From assembly GCA_046538945.1 (NCBI GenBank), contig JBKHHW010000100.1, positions 1 to 10,907 on the forward strand: 10,907 nt of DNA. The letters run 5' to 3'. Position numbers and translations under genes: made by a program. The notes beneath the pieces were generated by a model. That model did no database searches and was not told the DNA's origin. It was given only the letters and a program-made list of their open reading frames with translations. Every line of letters starts with the position of its first letter. The stretch's first letter is position 1. This stretch comes from JAEZKC01 sp046538945 (lineage in GTDB: Bacteria; Fibrobacterota; Chitinivibrionia; Chitinivibrionales; Chitinispirillaceae). Shown one piece after another: positions 1 through 7,063 of this stretch.

Positions 1-992
1 GCCGATTCCCGAATGATGAACTTGGTCTGAAGCTCCTTGTGCTTGGTGCCGGACTCTCGCCCCTCGATCTTGTCCACGATCATGTTTATGGCGTAGTCAC
101 CCATCTCAAGCTTGGGCTGACGGACAGTCGTAAGCGCCGGCTCGATCACCATCGCGGCCGGAAGATCATCAAAACCCACCACAGCCCAGTCCCTGGGCAC
201 CTGCACTCCATTACGCTTGGCCTCCTTTATGATTCCTATAGCCACCATGTCCCCCGCGGGAACAAAGACGGCGGAAACAGCAGGATCCACCGCACGGATT
301 TTATCGAAAACCCCGGTCCCGTTGTCCATCAGATCATCTTCCAATTCGAAAACCAGTTCCGGCCTGAAAGGAATGCTGTTGCGCTGAAGCGAAAGTTTGT
401 AGCCCTGAAGTCTCTCCTGAGTGGGAAGCCCCTGCTTGTTGGAGGTCACACACGCGATGTTTCTGTGTCCCTTTTTGATGAGATAGTCGGTGGCATCCAT
501 GGCCCCGCCCGCGTTATTCACATAAACGCTGTCCAGAAGTTCACATCTGCGGGCAACCACGATGCTGGGCACACTCTCCTCGCGGAAAATATTGAGTTCC
601 TCGTCAGTCACGGTGGAACTGATCAGGATCACCCCGTCGATGCGCCGTTCCCGGGCCAGCCGCTGGAACAGCTCCGCTTCGCTCTCTCTCTGACCGATGG
701 TATCGAAAAGCTGAACCGTGTATTCTATATCCCGGTTGGTGCTCTTTATCCCCTGAAGAATTCTCACCACAAAAGAGGACGCCAGATTGGGCACAATCAC
801 CCCGATAGAATTCGACTTCTTGGTCGCCAGTCCCCGGGCGATCACATTGGGGTAGTAATTGAGATCCTTGGCAATCCTGAGAACCTTTTTCCTGGTCGCC
901 TCGGAAATGTTAGGTTTATTGTTGATGACCATCGATACCGTGGCGGAGGTCACTCCCGCCCGCTCGGCGATATCCTTAAGTGTCACTGTCAT
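1..992 (-). CDS. LacI-family transcriptional repressor, 3' end beyond the window
   Basis: Sugar-responsive type DNA-binding repressor. The reverse strand reads open for 330 codons from ATG at 992 to the left edge without a stop. Residues 3-50 are a classic LacI helix-turn-helix (LKDIAERAGVTSATVSMVIN), followed by the hinge helix with the minor-groove leucine (ARGLATKKS, Leu55). Residues 62-330 are a periplasmic-binding-protein-like effector core, including GVIVPN, the dimer-side VVGFDD (271-276) and the typical TTVRQP (288-293). The last visible residues, FIIRES, match the usual end of the family, so probably only a few residues are missing. The start is set by AAGGTGG (1005-999), six bases upstream. 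It lies 31 bases behind the DUF5683-like gene on the same strand and is probably co-transcribed. The effector cannot be told from sequence. Family assignment is very secure; the regulated target is unknown. Confidence 0.95.
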   Translation of the reverse strand, partial: MTVTLKDIAERAGVTSATVSMVINNKPNISEATRKKVLRIAKDLNYYPNVIARGLATKKSNSIGVIVPNLASSFVVRILQGIKSTNRDIEYTVQLFDTIGQRESEAELFQRLARERRIDGVILISSTVTDEELNIFREESVPSIVVARRCELLDSVYVNNAGGAMDATDYLIKKGHRNIACVTSNKQGLPTQERLQGYKLSLQRNSIPFRPELVFELEDDLMDNGTGVFDKIRAVDPAVSAVFVPAGDMVAIGIIKEAKRNGVQVPRDWAVVGFDDLPAAMVIEPALTTVRQPKLEMGDYAINMIVDKIEGRESGTKHKELQTKFIIRES

Positions 993-1023
993 ACGCCACC
1001 ACCTTTATAATGATTTCTGCCAT

Positions 1024-1989
1024 TTACAATCTAAAAGTCAGGCGGAAGGACGCTTCATTCATCCCCACCGCAAGATCGGGCGCAAGCCCCATTTTCTCCT
1101 CATAATCACTCAGATGCGCGTCCACGACCGCATCAAAAATGGTATAGAGGTAGAAGAAAAGCGAATACCACAGATAGGAGTTGCGTCTGGAGAAAGCCTG
1201 ATCGTACTGATCCTTCCAGTACCCCAGATGCTCCAGTCTGTGATCGTACTGCGCTGAGGTCGAATCTCTCATCCGGTTGTACTGCTCCTGAGCCCCGGAC
1301 ATCATGCGGTGATTGTTAAAGGCCATCACCCCCAGAGAAAACTGGGTCATGAACACCATCCCCGCTTTGCTCGGAGAGCCGTTGTAGAGCTGCCCCAGAC
1401 CCAAACCGGGAATCGCCGCAAGCCAGCCGGCTTTCTGAGGATCCCGCAGCCCCGGCTCGACCCACAAACCGCTCTCGCCGGCAGCATCCATCAGATTGAA
1501 CACATACCCCCCCATCATCCATGCCAAAGCATTATAGGAGGTCAATCTCGCCTGCCTGGCTTCGAAAAGGGCCCGTTCACGGTAGATAGAAAAGTTTCCC
1601 GCCCTCAGCATCATTAAATCGAACGCCTCGCCCTCAAGCCCCAGCGCAGCTTCCTCGCAAAAGCGCACCGAATCTCTGAACCGCTCAACCTCCACCCTGC
1701 GCCTGTTTTCCTCCGCATGCCAGAACAGAGCAACACCTCCTGAGACTGCTTCAAGCGCAAGAAATGTACCACCTCTGTAGGGATGCCCGGCATAAAACTG
1801 CCCCGCTCCCGGCAGTACCGCCGAAAGCTTCAGCGCCGTTCTCGATTCCGTTTCTTCACCTGCCAAAGCCTCCATCCCGAGATCGCCTCCGGACTGTTCC
1901 TGAGAGCTTCCGGCCATCACAGGGCTGACAACAAAGAACAACACACACACAAAGCATGCTGTCACTAGTAATACTATTTTCTGGCTCAT
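1024..1989 (-). CDS. Secreted/membrane protein with two DUF5683-like repeats
   Basis: 321 residues, function unknown. An N-terminal signal peptide or anchor (residues 1-27: basic start, long hydrophobic run, VMA at the probable cleavage site) is followed by a polar linker. Then come two copies of one module. Copy 1 has PGAGQFYAGHPYRGG (60-74), a hydrophobic stretch (75-90), a charged central part and a second hydrophobic part with YVFNLMDAA (162-170). Copy 2 has PGLGLGQLYNGSPSKAG (194-210), a hydrophobic stretch, a charged part and YTIFDAVVDAHL (282-293). The PGxGQxYNG and DAxVDAHL signatures are those of DUF5683 proteins, usually a single module. The C-terminus (ASFRLTFRL) is strand-like with alternating residues. 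The start has AAAGGA eight bases upstream. It is the first gene of a unit with the LacI regulator. Envelope location is inferred; a biochemical role is not known for the family. Confidence 0.8.
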   Translation of the reverse strand: MSQKIVLLVTACFVCVLFFVVSPVMAGSSQEQSGGDLGMEALAGEETESRTALKLSAVLPGAGQFYAGHPYRGGTFLALEAVSGGVALFWHAEENRRRVEVERFRDSVRFCEEAALGLEGEAFDLMMLRAGNFSIYRERALFEARQARLTSYNALAWMMGGYVFNLMDAAGESGLWVEPGLRDPQKAGWLAAIPGLGLGQLYNGSPSKAGMVFMTQFSLGVMAFNNHRMMSGAQEQYNRMRDSTSAQYDHRLEHLGYWKDQYDQAFSRRNSYLWYSLFFYLYTIFDAVVDAHLSDYEEKMGLAPDLAVGMNEASFRLTFRL

Positions 1990-2011
1990 TTATTTAATCC
2001 TTTAACCAAAA

Positions 2012-2039
2012 ATAATACCTGCGCATTTTCCACACCCAA
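2012..2039 (-). promoter_or_regulatory. Probable sigma70-type promoter for the DUF5683-like/LacI unit
   Basis: On the minus strand TTGGGT (2039-2034) is followed after 16 bases by TATTAT (2017-2012). Transcription would start near 2005, giving a leader of only about 15 bases that still includes the AAAGGA ribosome site at 2003-1998. The -10 is good and the -35 is only half matched. An inverted repeat lies directly upstream of the -35. Confidence 0.45.
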
Positions 2040-2042
2040 TCT

Positions 2043-2061
2043 TATTTAATCCCGTTAAATA
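2043..2061. repeat. Inverted repeat TATTTAA-N5-TTAAATA, possible operator
   Basis: The sequence TATTTAATCCCGTTAAATA has perfect 7-base arms (2043-2049 and 2055-2061) around a 5-base centre. Its first ten bases, TATTTAATCC, recur at 1991-2000 followed by TTTAAC, a weaker copy overlapping the ribosome site of the DUF5683-like gene. The two copies are 52 bases apart, about five helical turns, and flank the predicted minus-strand promoter. This is the arrangement expected for a dimeric repressor or activator, possibly the LacI protein encoded downstream, but AT-rich repeats also arise by chance. Confidence 0.4.
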
Positions 2062-2157
2062 GGCAGTTCAGAACCCGAGTACGTCCGGGTATTGCGAATT
2101 GTTCCCGCAATGTGCACTGACCACTTCCGCACTGTACCACTTTGCTCTTTCCAAATC

Positions 2158-2168
2158 TTATATTATAC
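2158..2168 (+). promoter_or_regulatory. -10-like AT cluster upstream of htpG
   Basis: The 364-base spacer 1990-2353 has no convincing gene. On the plus strand the run TTATATTATAC contains several -10-like hexamers (TATATT, TATTAT). No good -35 stands at 16-18 bases; the nearest candidate, TTGCTC (2142-2147), is too close to most of them. If used, the htpG transcript would have a leader of roughly 180 bases, which becomes A-rich (2304-2340) before the ribosome site. I see no CIRCE element (TTAGCACTC-N9-GAGTGCTAA) and no clear sigma32 box. Confidence 0.25.
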
Positions 2169-2353
2169 GGTTCAGCACTGCAGAACGCGCATCTCTTTTC
2201 GGAATTTTCGGGGGAAGAGACTTACGACCGATATCCTGGAAAACAATACCGTTTAACTTGAAAAAACTGAACCGGACGGCTGCAGTGAGGTTTCCGGCAC
2301 CGAAACAAAAAAAATCACCAAAAAACAACATAAACTCAAAACGGAGGTATTCC

Positions 2354-4246
2354 ATGGCAGAAGCAACTCCCAGAGAACCACAGCACATGGAGTTTCAGAC
2401 CGAAGCCAAACAGCTTCTTCACCTTATGATCCATTCGCTTTACAGCCACAAGGAAGTGTTTCTGCGCGAGCTGATCTCCAACGCTTCCGATGCCCTTGAC
2501 AAGCTTCGCTTCGAATCGCTCACCAACCCGTCCCTGAGCGACGGCAAGGAGCTTGCGGTACGCCTGAAGCTGGACAAAACGGCAAAAACCATCACCATTT
2601 CGGACAACGGCATCGGCATGACCCGCCAGGAAATCATCGACAACATCGGCACCATCGCCAGAAGCGGCTCGAAGGCCTTTCTGGAGAAGATGACAGGTGA
2701 CCAGAAAGCCGACTCCAACCTCATCGGCCAGTTTGGCGTGGGATTCTACTCCGCGTTCATGGTGGCAAGCAGCGTTAAGGTGATCACAAAGAAAGCAGGT
2801 TCGGATGAACCGGCAGTTCAGTGGGAATCGCACGGGGAAAGTGAGTACACCCTGAGCGAAACGGAACGGGAGAGCAGCGGAACAGATGTAATTGTCTATC
2901 TCAAGCAGGAAGAGAGCGAGTTTGCGGAATACTGGCAGGTCCGCTCCCTTATAAAGAAATATTCCGATTTCATCGCCTTCCCCATCTACCTTCCCGACGA
3001 AAAGGGCAAGGAGGAAGTGGTGAACCAAACAAAGCCGCTCTGGAGCCGCGCCCCCTCGGAAGTCACTCCCGAACAGTACGAAGAGTTCTACACTCAGGTT
3101 CTGGGCGGTTTCGGAAAACCTCTGAGCATCATGCACAACCGCGCCGAAGGTGTCCTTGAATACTCCTCACTTCTGTTCATACCGGAAAAATCACCCTTCG
3201 ATCTTTTCTCCATGGAACGCAAGCACGGAGTGAAGCTGTATGTCAAGCGGGTATTCATTATGGACAACTGCAAGGAGCTCATCCCCGATTACCTCCGTTT
3301 CGTGCGCGGAGTGATCGACTCCGAAGACCTGCCGCTCAACGTCTCCCGCGAGATGCTTCAGAAGAATGCGGTAATAGAGCGTATCTCCAAAGCCGTTGTC
3401 TCCAGAATTCTGGGCAAACTCAAGGAACTTGCCGAAAGCGAACCCCAGGTCTACAAGAACTTCTGGAAGGAGTTCGGCCCCGTTTTCAAGGAAGGAATCC
3501 ACACAGACCAGGAAAACAAGGAAAAACTGCTCGAACTGGTCCGCTTCCAGTCCTCCATGGGTGAAAGTGCCGATGACCTGGTTTCCCTCAAGCAGTACGT
3601 AAGCAGAATGCGTGAGGATCAAAAAGACATCTACTACATCACCGGTGATTCCCGCGACATAGTGGAAAAGAGTCCTCACCTGGAGGTCTTCAGAGAGAAA
3701 AGCATCGAAGTTCTCTACCTGACCGACCCTATAGACGAATGGATTGTCAACGACATCTATAACTTCGAGGGCAAGCAGCTTAAATCAGTCACAAAAGGCG
3801 ATCTTGACCTGGGAGAACTGGGCAAGGATGAGGCCGCCACCAGGAAGAAGGCAGAATCCAAGTACAAGAAGCTCTCCGAAAGGATCAAGAATGTTCTCAG
3901 CGACTCAGTGGAGGAGGTCAGGGTCACCACACGGCTCAAGGACAGCCCTGCCTGCCTGGTCGCGGGCGAACACTCGATGGGCGCCCACATGGAGAAACTC
4001 ATGAAAGCCATGGGCCAGGAGATCTCTGCCCAGAAGAGGATTCTTGAGATCAACCCCGAACACCCCATTCTCCGGAACATGAACTCTCTTTATGAAAAAA
4101 GCCCCAAAGATCCCCAACTCGAAAACTGGATAAAACTGCTCTTCGAGGGCGCACTCATAGCCGAGGGGCAGATGGTACCGGATCCGCTGGCTTATTCACA
4201 GAGAGTGAACGACCTGCTTGTAAAGGTAACCGAAGGGGAAAGCTGA
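2354..4246 (+). CDS. htpG: HtpG, bacterial Hsp90 molecular chaperone
   Basis: 630 residues, close to the usual bacterial length (E. coli HtpG is 624). It is a cytoplasmic ATP-dependent dimeric chaperone that remodels client proteins. The N-terminal GHKL ATPase shows the helix with the catalytic glutamate and Mg-binding asparagine (LRELISNASDALDKLRF, 38-53; Glu39, Asn43), the nucleotide-binding DNGIGMT (84-90), the lid region and the glycine-rich IGQFGVGFYSAF (124-135). The middle domain carries SREMLQKN-type sequence with the ATP-contacting arginine, and the C-terminal dimerisation domain ends without the eukaryotic MEEVD tail, as expected. The frame stays open for 85 codons upstream of this ATG, but ACGGAGGT at 2341-2348 and the family N-terminus place the start here. 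It is followed after 31 bases by the DUF62 gene. Confidence 0.97.
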   Translation: MAEATPREPQHMEFQTEAKQLLHLMIHSLYSHKEVFLRELISNASDALDKLRFESLTNPSLSDGKELAVRLKLDKTAKTITISDNGIGMTRQEIIDNIGTIARSGSKAFLEKMTGDQKADSNLIGQFGVGFYSAFMVASSVKVITKKAGSDEPAVQWESHGESEYTLSETERESSGTDVIVYLKQEESEFAEYWQVRSLIKKYSDFIAFPIYLPDEKGKEEVVNQTKPLWSRAPSEVTPEQYEEFYTQVLGGFGKPLSIMHNRAEGVLEYSSLLFIPEKSPFDLFSMERKHGVKLYVKRVFIMDNCKELIPDYLRFVRGVIDSEDLPLNVSREMLQKNAVIERISKAVVSRILGKLKELAESEPQVYKNFWKEFGPVFKEGIHTDQENKEKLLELVRFQSSMGESADDLVSLKQYVSRMREDQKDIYYITGDSRDIVEKSPHLEVFREKSIEVLYLTDPIDEWIVNDIYNFEGKQLKSVTKGDLDLGELGKDEAATRKKAESKYKKLSERIKNVLSDSVEEVRVTTRLKDSPACLVAGEHSMGAHMEKLMKAMGQEISAQKRILEINPEHPILRNMNSLYEKSPKDPQLENWIKLLFEGALIAEGQMVPDPLAYSQRVNDLLVKVTEGES

Positions 4247-4277
4247 TTAAATCAAATTCAAAACAGGAGGCGGGCAG

Positions 4278-5072
4278 ATGTCCGCCTCCGGAATGCATAT
4301 GCCAATAGCTCTCCTTACCGATTTCGGCTCCCGGGACTGGTTCGCAGGCGAACTGAAGGGGGCTTTGCTCAGATTCTCTCCCCAGGCCAGAATCGTCGAT
4401 CTGACCCATTCGGTCGAACCTGGTGATATCCGGGGCGGAGCCCTGGCGCTTTTATCCTCCTTCCGCTCTTTCCCTCCCGGCACCCTGTTTCTCTGCTCAG
4501 TCTCATACGGCAATATCAGCCAGAAGGCGGTTGCCGTTACTGCCGGGGGATATTTCTTTCTCTCACCCGACAACGGGCTTCTTTCCTGGGCACTCGGGAA
4601 GGTCGGGGATGTTTGGCTGCGGGAAATCGACAAGGAGAAATTCCTTCTGAACAGCGGCTGCGCCACATTCCCTGCAAGAGATCTGCTTTCACCTCTTGGA
4701 GCGAAAATCCACGATGGCCTGGAATTCTCGGAGAGCGGACCCCTGCTTGACAGTTATGCCAGACTCCCCTGGCCAGAAACGGAGTTTTCAGAAAACAGAG
4801 CAGCAGGTGAGATCATCTACATCGACGGCTTCGGAAACGCGGTCACCTCCGTTTCACCCCGGGAGCTTGCCGGTAAAAAATTCTCTCAGGCAAGATTGAA
4901 AGGAAACAGGATGATTCCGCTGGGGAGTCACTACGGGGAGGTTATGACCGGAATGCCCCTGGTTTATCCCGGTTCGGGAGGACTGATGGAAATAGGGGTG
5001 AACGGAGGGAGCGCTGCAGGTAAGCTTGGTTTAGAGGTGGGAGAAGGAGTTGAGTTCGAATTTAAGGATTAA
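4278..5072 (+). CDS. DUF62 / SAM hydroxide adenosyltransferase homologue lacking the catalytic triad
   Basis: 264 residues, the usual length for DUF62 (PF01887), a family including SAM hydrolases that make adenosine and methionine, and the fluorinase and chlorinase. Framework motifs are present: TDFG (14-17), VDLTHSVEPGDI (40-51), PPGTLF (66-71), SPDNGLLS (96-103) and the C-terminal DGFGN (183-187). The hydrolase motif usually written VVDPGVGTxR reads here SVSYGNISQK (74-83), and TFHGRD reads TFPARD (130-135). Thus the Asp, Arg and His of the family's triad are Ser76, Lys83 and Pro132. The fluorinase set is not present either: its catalytic Tyr aligns with Ser76 and its Ser with Ala133. The start is chosen for AGGAGG (4265-4270) seven bases upstream; in-frame ATGs at 4293 and 4299 are alternatives. 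It is probably co-transcribed with htpG. Family is sure; activity is doubtful. Confidence 0.85.
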   Translation: MSASGMHMPIALLTDFGSRDWFAGELKGALLRFSPQARIVDLTHSVEPGDIRGGALALLSSFRSFPPGTLFLCSVSYGNISQKAVAVTAGGYFFLSPDNGLLSWALGKVGDVWLREIDKEKFLLNSGCATFPARDLLSPLGAKIHDGLEFSESGPLLDSYARLPWPETEFSENRAAGEIIYIDGFGNAVTSVSPRELAGKKFSQARLKGNRMIPLGSHYGEVMTGMPLVYPGSGGLMEIGVNGGSAAGKLGLEVGEGVEFEFKD

Positions 5073-5170
5073 ATGATTCGGTTTTTACCCTGCGAGCAGC
5101 CCGGAGGTACTATACTACCATATTCAGAAATGCACTTGTGAGAAAGACAGCCTTCCCCACCGAACATTTT

Positions 5171-5200
5171 TTGTAAACACCGCCGTTTCCAATGTATTTT
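5171..5200 (+). promoter_or_regulatory. Possible promoter for the outer-membrane protein gene
   Basis: TTGTAA (5171-5176) and TATTTT (5195-5200) are separated by 18 bases in the 174-base gap between the DUF62 gene and the next gene. The predicted start near 5207 leaves a 40-base leader with AGGAG at 5235-5239. Match to consensus is moderate. I see no hairpin terminator in the gap, so read-through from htpG remains possible. Confidence 0.35.
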
Positions 5201-5246
5201 TATCTTTCCATCGCACCTTGCTCACCCTCTAAGCAGGAGAAAAGGC

Positions 5247-6170
5247 ATGAACAGAATTCGTTTGGCGGTTTCAACGCTACTGGTCCTCTGGGCCGTCACG
5301 CTCAGCCACGCCGTCATCGGTGCGGGAATACACTACGGAATCGACCTTTCTCTGGGCATGGAACCCACCAATGCTTTCGGCGAAAGTGTATCCCTCTTCA
5401 GCGGGGAAAACCTCGATCTTGAGCTTATGGACACCAGCTTCAGTGTCAGTGCCGATTCGCTTCCACTCCTGTTCGTCACCCGCCGGAACTGGCAGAGTTC
5501 CCCCCTAAACCTCGGAGCCAAGGTGTATGTGGATATGCTGCCCTTCGTCGATGCGGTGGAACTCTCCTGCAATTTCGGAATGTGGGAGTATCAGGGTGCT
5601 CTGCAGTACATCGATCTGAACGCTCTGAAGGATGCGTCTCTCGACACTATTACCAATGCGCCCTATTCGGCCGCAACCTACAGCTATGCATCCACCCCCA
5701 TGACCGTCGATCATTTCGACCTGGGCTATTTCGGCATCAGAAACACCCCCTACGCCAGGTTTCATGTGGATGCCTCTATCAAAAAGAAGCTGCTGGCGCT
5801 GCCTCCCATGGTTAACATTCTAAAACTTTACAGCGGAGCAGGGCTGAGCATGCACTTTGCAACCCCGGTCCTGAGCAGCAACCTGGTGCAGGAAGTGCTT
5901 GCGGATCAGAACCTGAGCTACGAAGAACTGGCGACCATGGAAAACACCGATGGCCTCTACAAGAAAGTGGTGGAACGCATCATCGACGGACTTAGCCAGC
6001 CCTCATTCGGCGCGCATCTGCTTGCAGGGGCGGAATTTAAGCTGCCGGTGATCCCCGCGGGTCTTTACGTTGACGGCAAACTCATGTTTCCCCTGGGATC
6101 GCTCGATCCGGATGTAGATCTGGGCGGAATCGGATTTCTGCTCAACGCCGGAGTTTCTCTCTCTATCTGA
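5247..6170 (+). CDS. Predicted outer-membrane beta-barrel-like protein, unknown function
   Basis: 307 residues. Residues 1-22 form a signal peptide (MNRIR, then a hydrophobic core ending LSHA). There is no lipobox cysteine, so it is probably not a lipoprotein. The mature part is rich in alternating polar/hydrophobic strands with Gly and aromatic residues, for example HYGIDLSLGM, NLGAKVYVDM, KLYSGAGLSMHF and, near the end, FGAHLLAGAEFKL, GLYVDGKLMF and GFLLNAGVSLSI. The hydrophobic, strand-like C-terminus fits an outer-membrane barrel, although a final Phe or Tyr is absent. A helical, acidic insert lies at about 206-250. AGGAG sits seven bases before the ATG. uppP follows after 66 bases, which suggests an envelope-related unit. 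I do not recognise a family; a periplasmic beta-rich protein is the main alternative. Confidence 0.7.
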   Translation: MNRIRLAVSTLLVLWAVTLSHAVIGAGIHYGIDLSLGMEPTNAFGESVSLFSGENLDLELMDTSFSVSADSLPLLFVTRRNWQSSPLNLGAKVYVDMLPFVDAVELSCNFGMWEYQGALQYIDLNALKDASLDTITNAPYSAATYSYASTPMTVDHFDLGYFGIRNTPYARFHVDASIKKKLLALPPMVNILKLYSGAGLSMHFATPVLSSNLVQEVLADQNLSYEELATMENTDGLYKKVVERIIDGLSQPSFGAHLLAGAEFKLPVIPAGLYVDGKLMFPLGSLDPDVDLGGIGFLLNAGVSLSI

Positions 6171-6236
6171 GCGTAACAGAAATGAAAATCCCTGCAGAAT
6201 ATATGCAGCATCCCGCAGGAATAAAAAGGAGAATCG

Positions 6237-7037
6237 ATGGAAATTTTAAAAACAGTAATGCTGGGAATAATCCAGGGGCTCACGGAGTTTCTGCCCGTGT
6301 CCTCATCGGGGCATCTGGTGCTTGCCCAGTACTTTTTCGGAGTCAAAAATGAAAAGAGTCTGGTGGTTGAGGTTCTGCTTCATCTGGCGACCGGAATAGC
6401 AGTGCTTTTTGTATTCAGAAAAGATATCCTTGATCTGATAAAAGGGGTTTTCTCCTCCGATCAGCTCAAAAGAAGAGAATCTCTGACCTATTCGGGCTGG
6501 ATAGTTCTGGGAACCATCCCGGCAGCATTCGCGGGAGTGTTTCTCAAGGACATGTTCGAAGTTTTTTTCAACAGCCCCCTTCTTGCCTCTTCAATGCTTC
6601 TGGTCACCGCGCTGCTTCTCTTCTTTTCCGGAAGCCGCAAGGACAATCCGGGAAAACTGACAGTGTGGAAAGTGATCGCCATAGGTCTCATTCAGGCAAC
6701 GGCGATAACTCCCGGAATTTCAAGAAGCGGATCCACCATCGCTATGGCGCTTCTGGTCGGGGTATCACGGGAGGAGGCGGGAAAGTTCTCTTTTCTGCTT
6801 TCACTTCCGGCAATTTTCGGAGCCGCGCTGCTTGAAATGAGGGACATAAGCGGAATTTCCCTTTCTGCCACCAGCCTGGTATCCGGATTCGTAGCGAGCC
6901 TGATAGTAGGAATTCTGGCTCTCAAGCTGCTGCTTGCCTTTGTCAAAAAAGGGAAACTTCACTATTTTGGATATTACTGTATTGCGGTAGCTTTAGGCAG
7001 TTTCGCCTATTTCACATTCTTTCAGCACGCGTCCTGA
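6237..7037 (+). CDS. uppP: Undecaprenyl-diphosphatase UppP/BacA
   Basis: 266 residues, matching the usual length. This integral inner-membrane enzyme removes a phosphate from undecaprenyl diphosphate, regenerating the lipid carrier for peptidoglycan and other surface polymers; its amount affects bacitracin tolerance. Signature 1 is GLTEFLPVSSSGHL (14-27), with Glu17 and His26 corresponding to the catalytic Glu21 and His30 of the E. coli protein. The earlier E. coli Glu17 is Gln13 here, as in many homologues. Signature 2 is PGISRSGSTI (159-168), with Arg163 corresponding to the essential Arg174. The remainder is a series of hydrophobic helices with a charged loop at about 72-84. AAGGAG precedes the start. 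It is followed after 26 bases by the HIT gene, so the two are probably co-transcribed. Confidence 0.96.
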   Translation: MEILKTVMLGIIQGLTEFLPVSSSGHLVLAQYFFGVKNEKSLVVEVLLHLATGIAVLFVFRKDILDLIKGVFSSDQLKRRESLTYSGWIVLGTIPAAFAGVFLKDMFEVFFNSPLLASSMLLVTALLLFFSGSRKDNPGKLTVWKVIAIGLIQATAITPGISRSGSTIAMALLVGVSREEAGKFSFLLSLPAIFGAALLEMRDISGISLSATSLVSGFVASLIVGILALKLLLAFVKKGKLHYFGYYCIAVALGSFAYFTFFQHAS

Positions 7038-7063
7038 AAAAAGACGTTTATGAGGAGTTCACA

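Noticed and set aside
39..1010. A 323-codon plus-strand open frame across the left end
   Set aside because: It is the antisense shadow of the LacI-family gene, whose reverse-strand protein has clear helix-turn-helix and core motifs. The plus-strand product has no recognisable features.
2168..2200. Possible CIRCE heat-shock operator near CAGCACTGCAG
   Set aside because: Only a fragment resembles TTAGCACTC, and no matching GAGTGCTAA follows at nine bases.
2099..2353. Using the upstream ATG to give a 715-residue HtpG
   Set aside because: The 85-residue extension is unlike any HtpG N-terminus, and the ATG at 2354 has a strong ribosome site and the normal family start.
2336..3136. A 266-codon minus-strand open frame inside htpG (and another at 3191-3679)
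   Set aside because: These lie antisense to highly conserved HtpG sequence and are explained by its codon pattern; no ribosome site or domain supports them.
4247..4666. A 139-codon minus-strand frame opposite the DUF62 gene
   Set aside because: It is antisense to the motif-bearing DUF62 gene and has no supporting signals.
4278..5072. Calling the DUF62 homologue a fluorinase or chlorinase because the hydrolase triad is absent
   Set aside because: The fluorinase catalytic Tyr and Ser positions are Ser76 and Ala133 here, and no halogen-metabolism genes are nearby.
6191..6219. CCTGC...GCAGG pairing in the gap before uppP as a terminator
   Set aside because: Five-base arms with a 19-base loop and no T-run are too weak.
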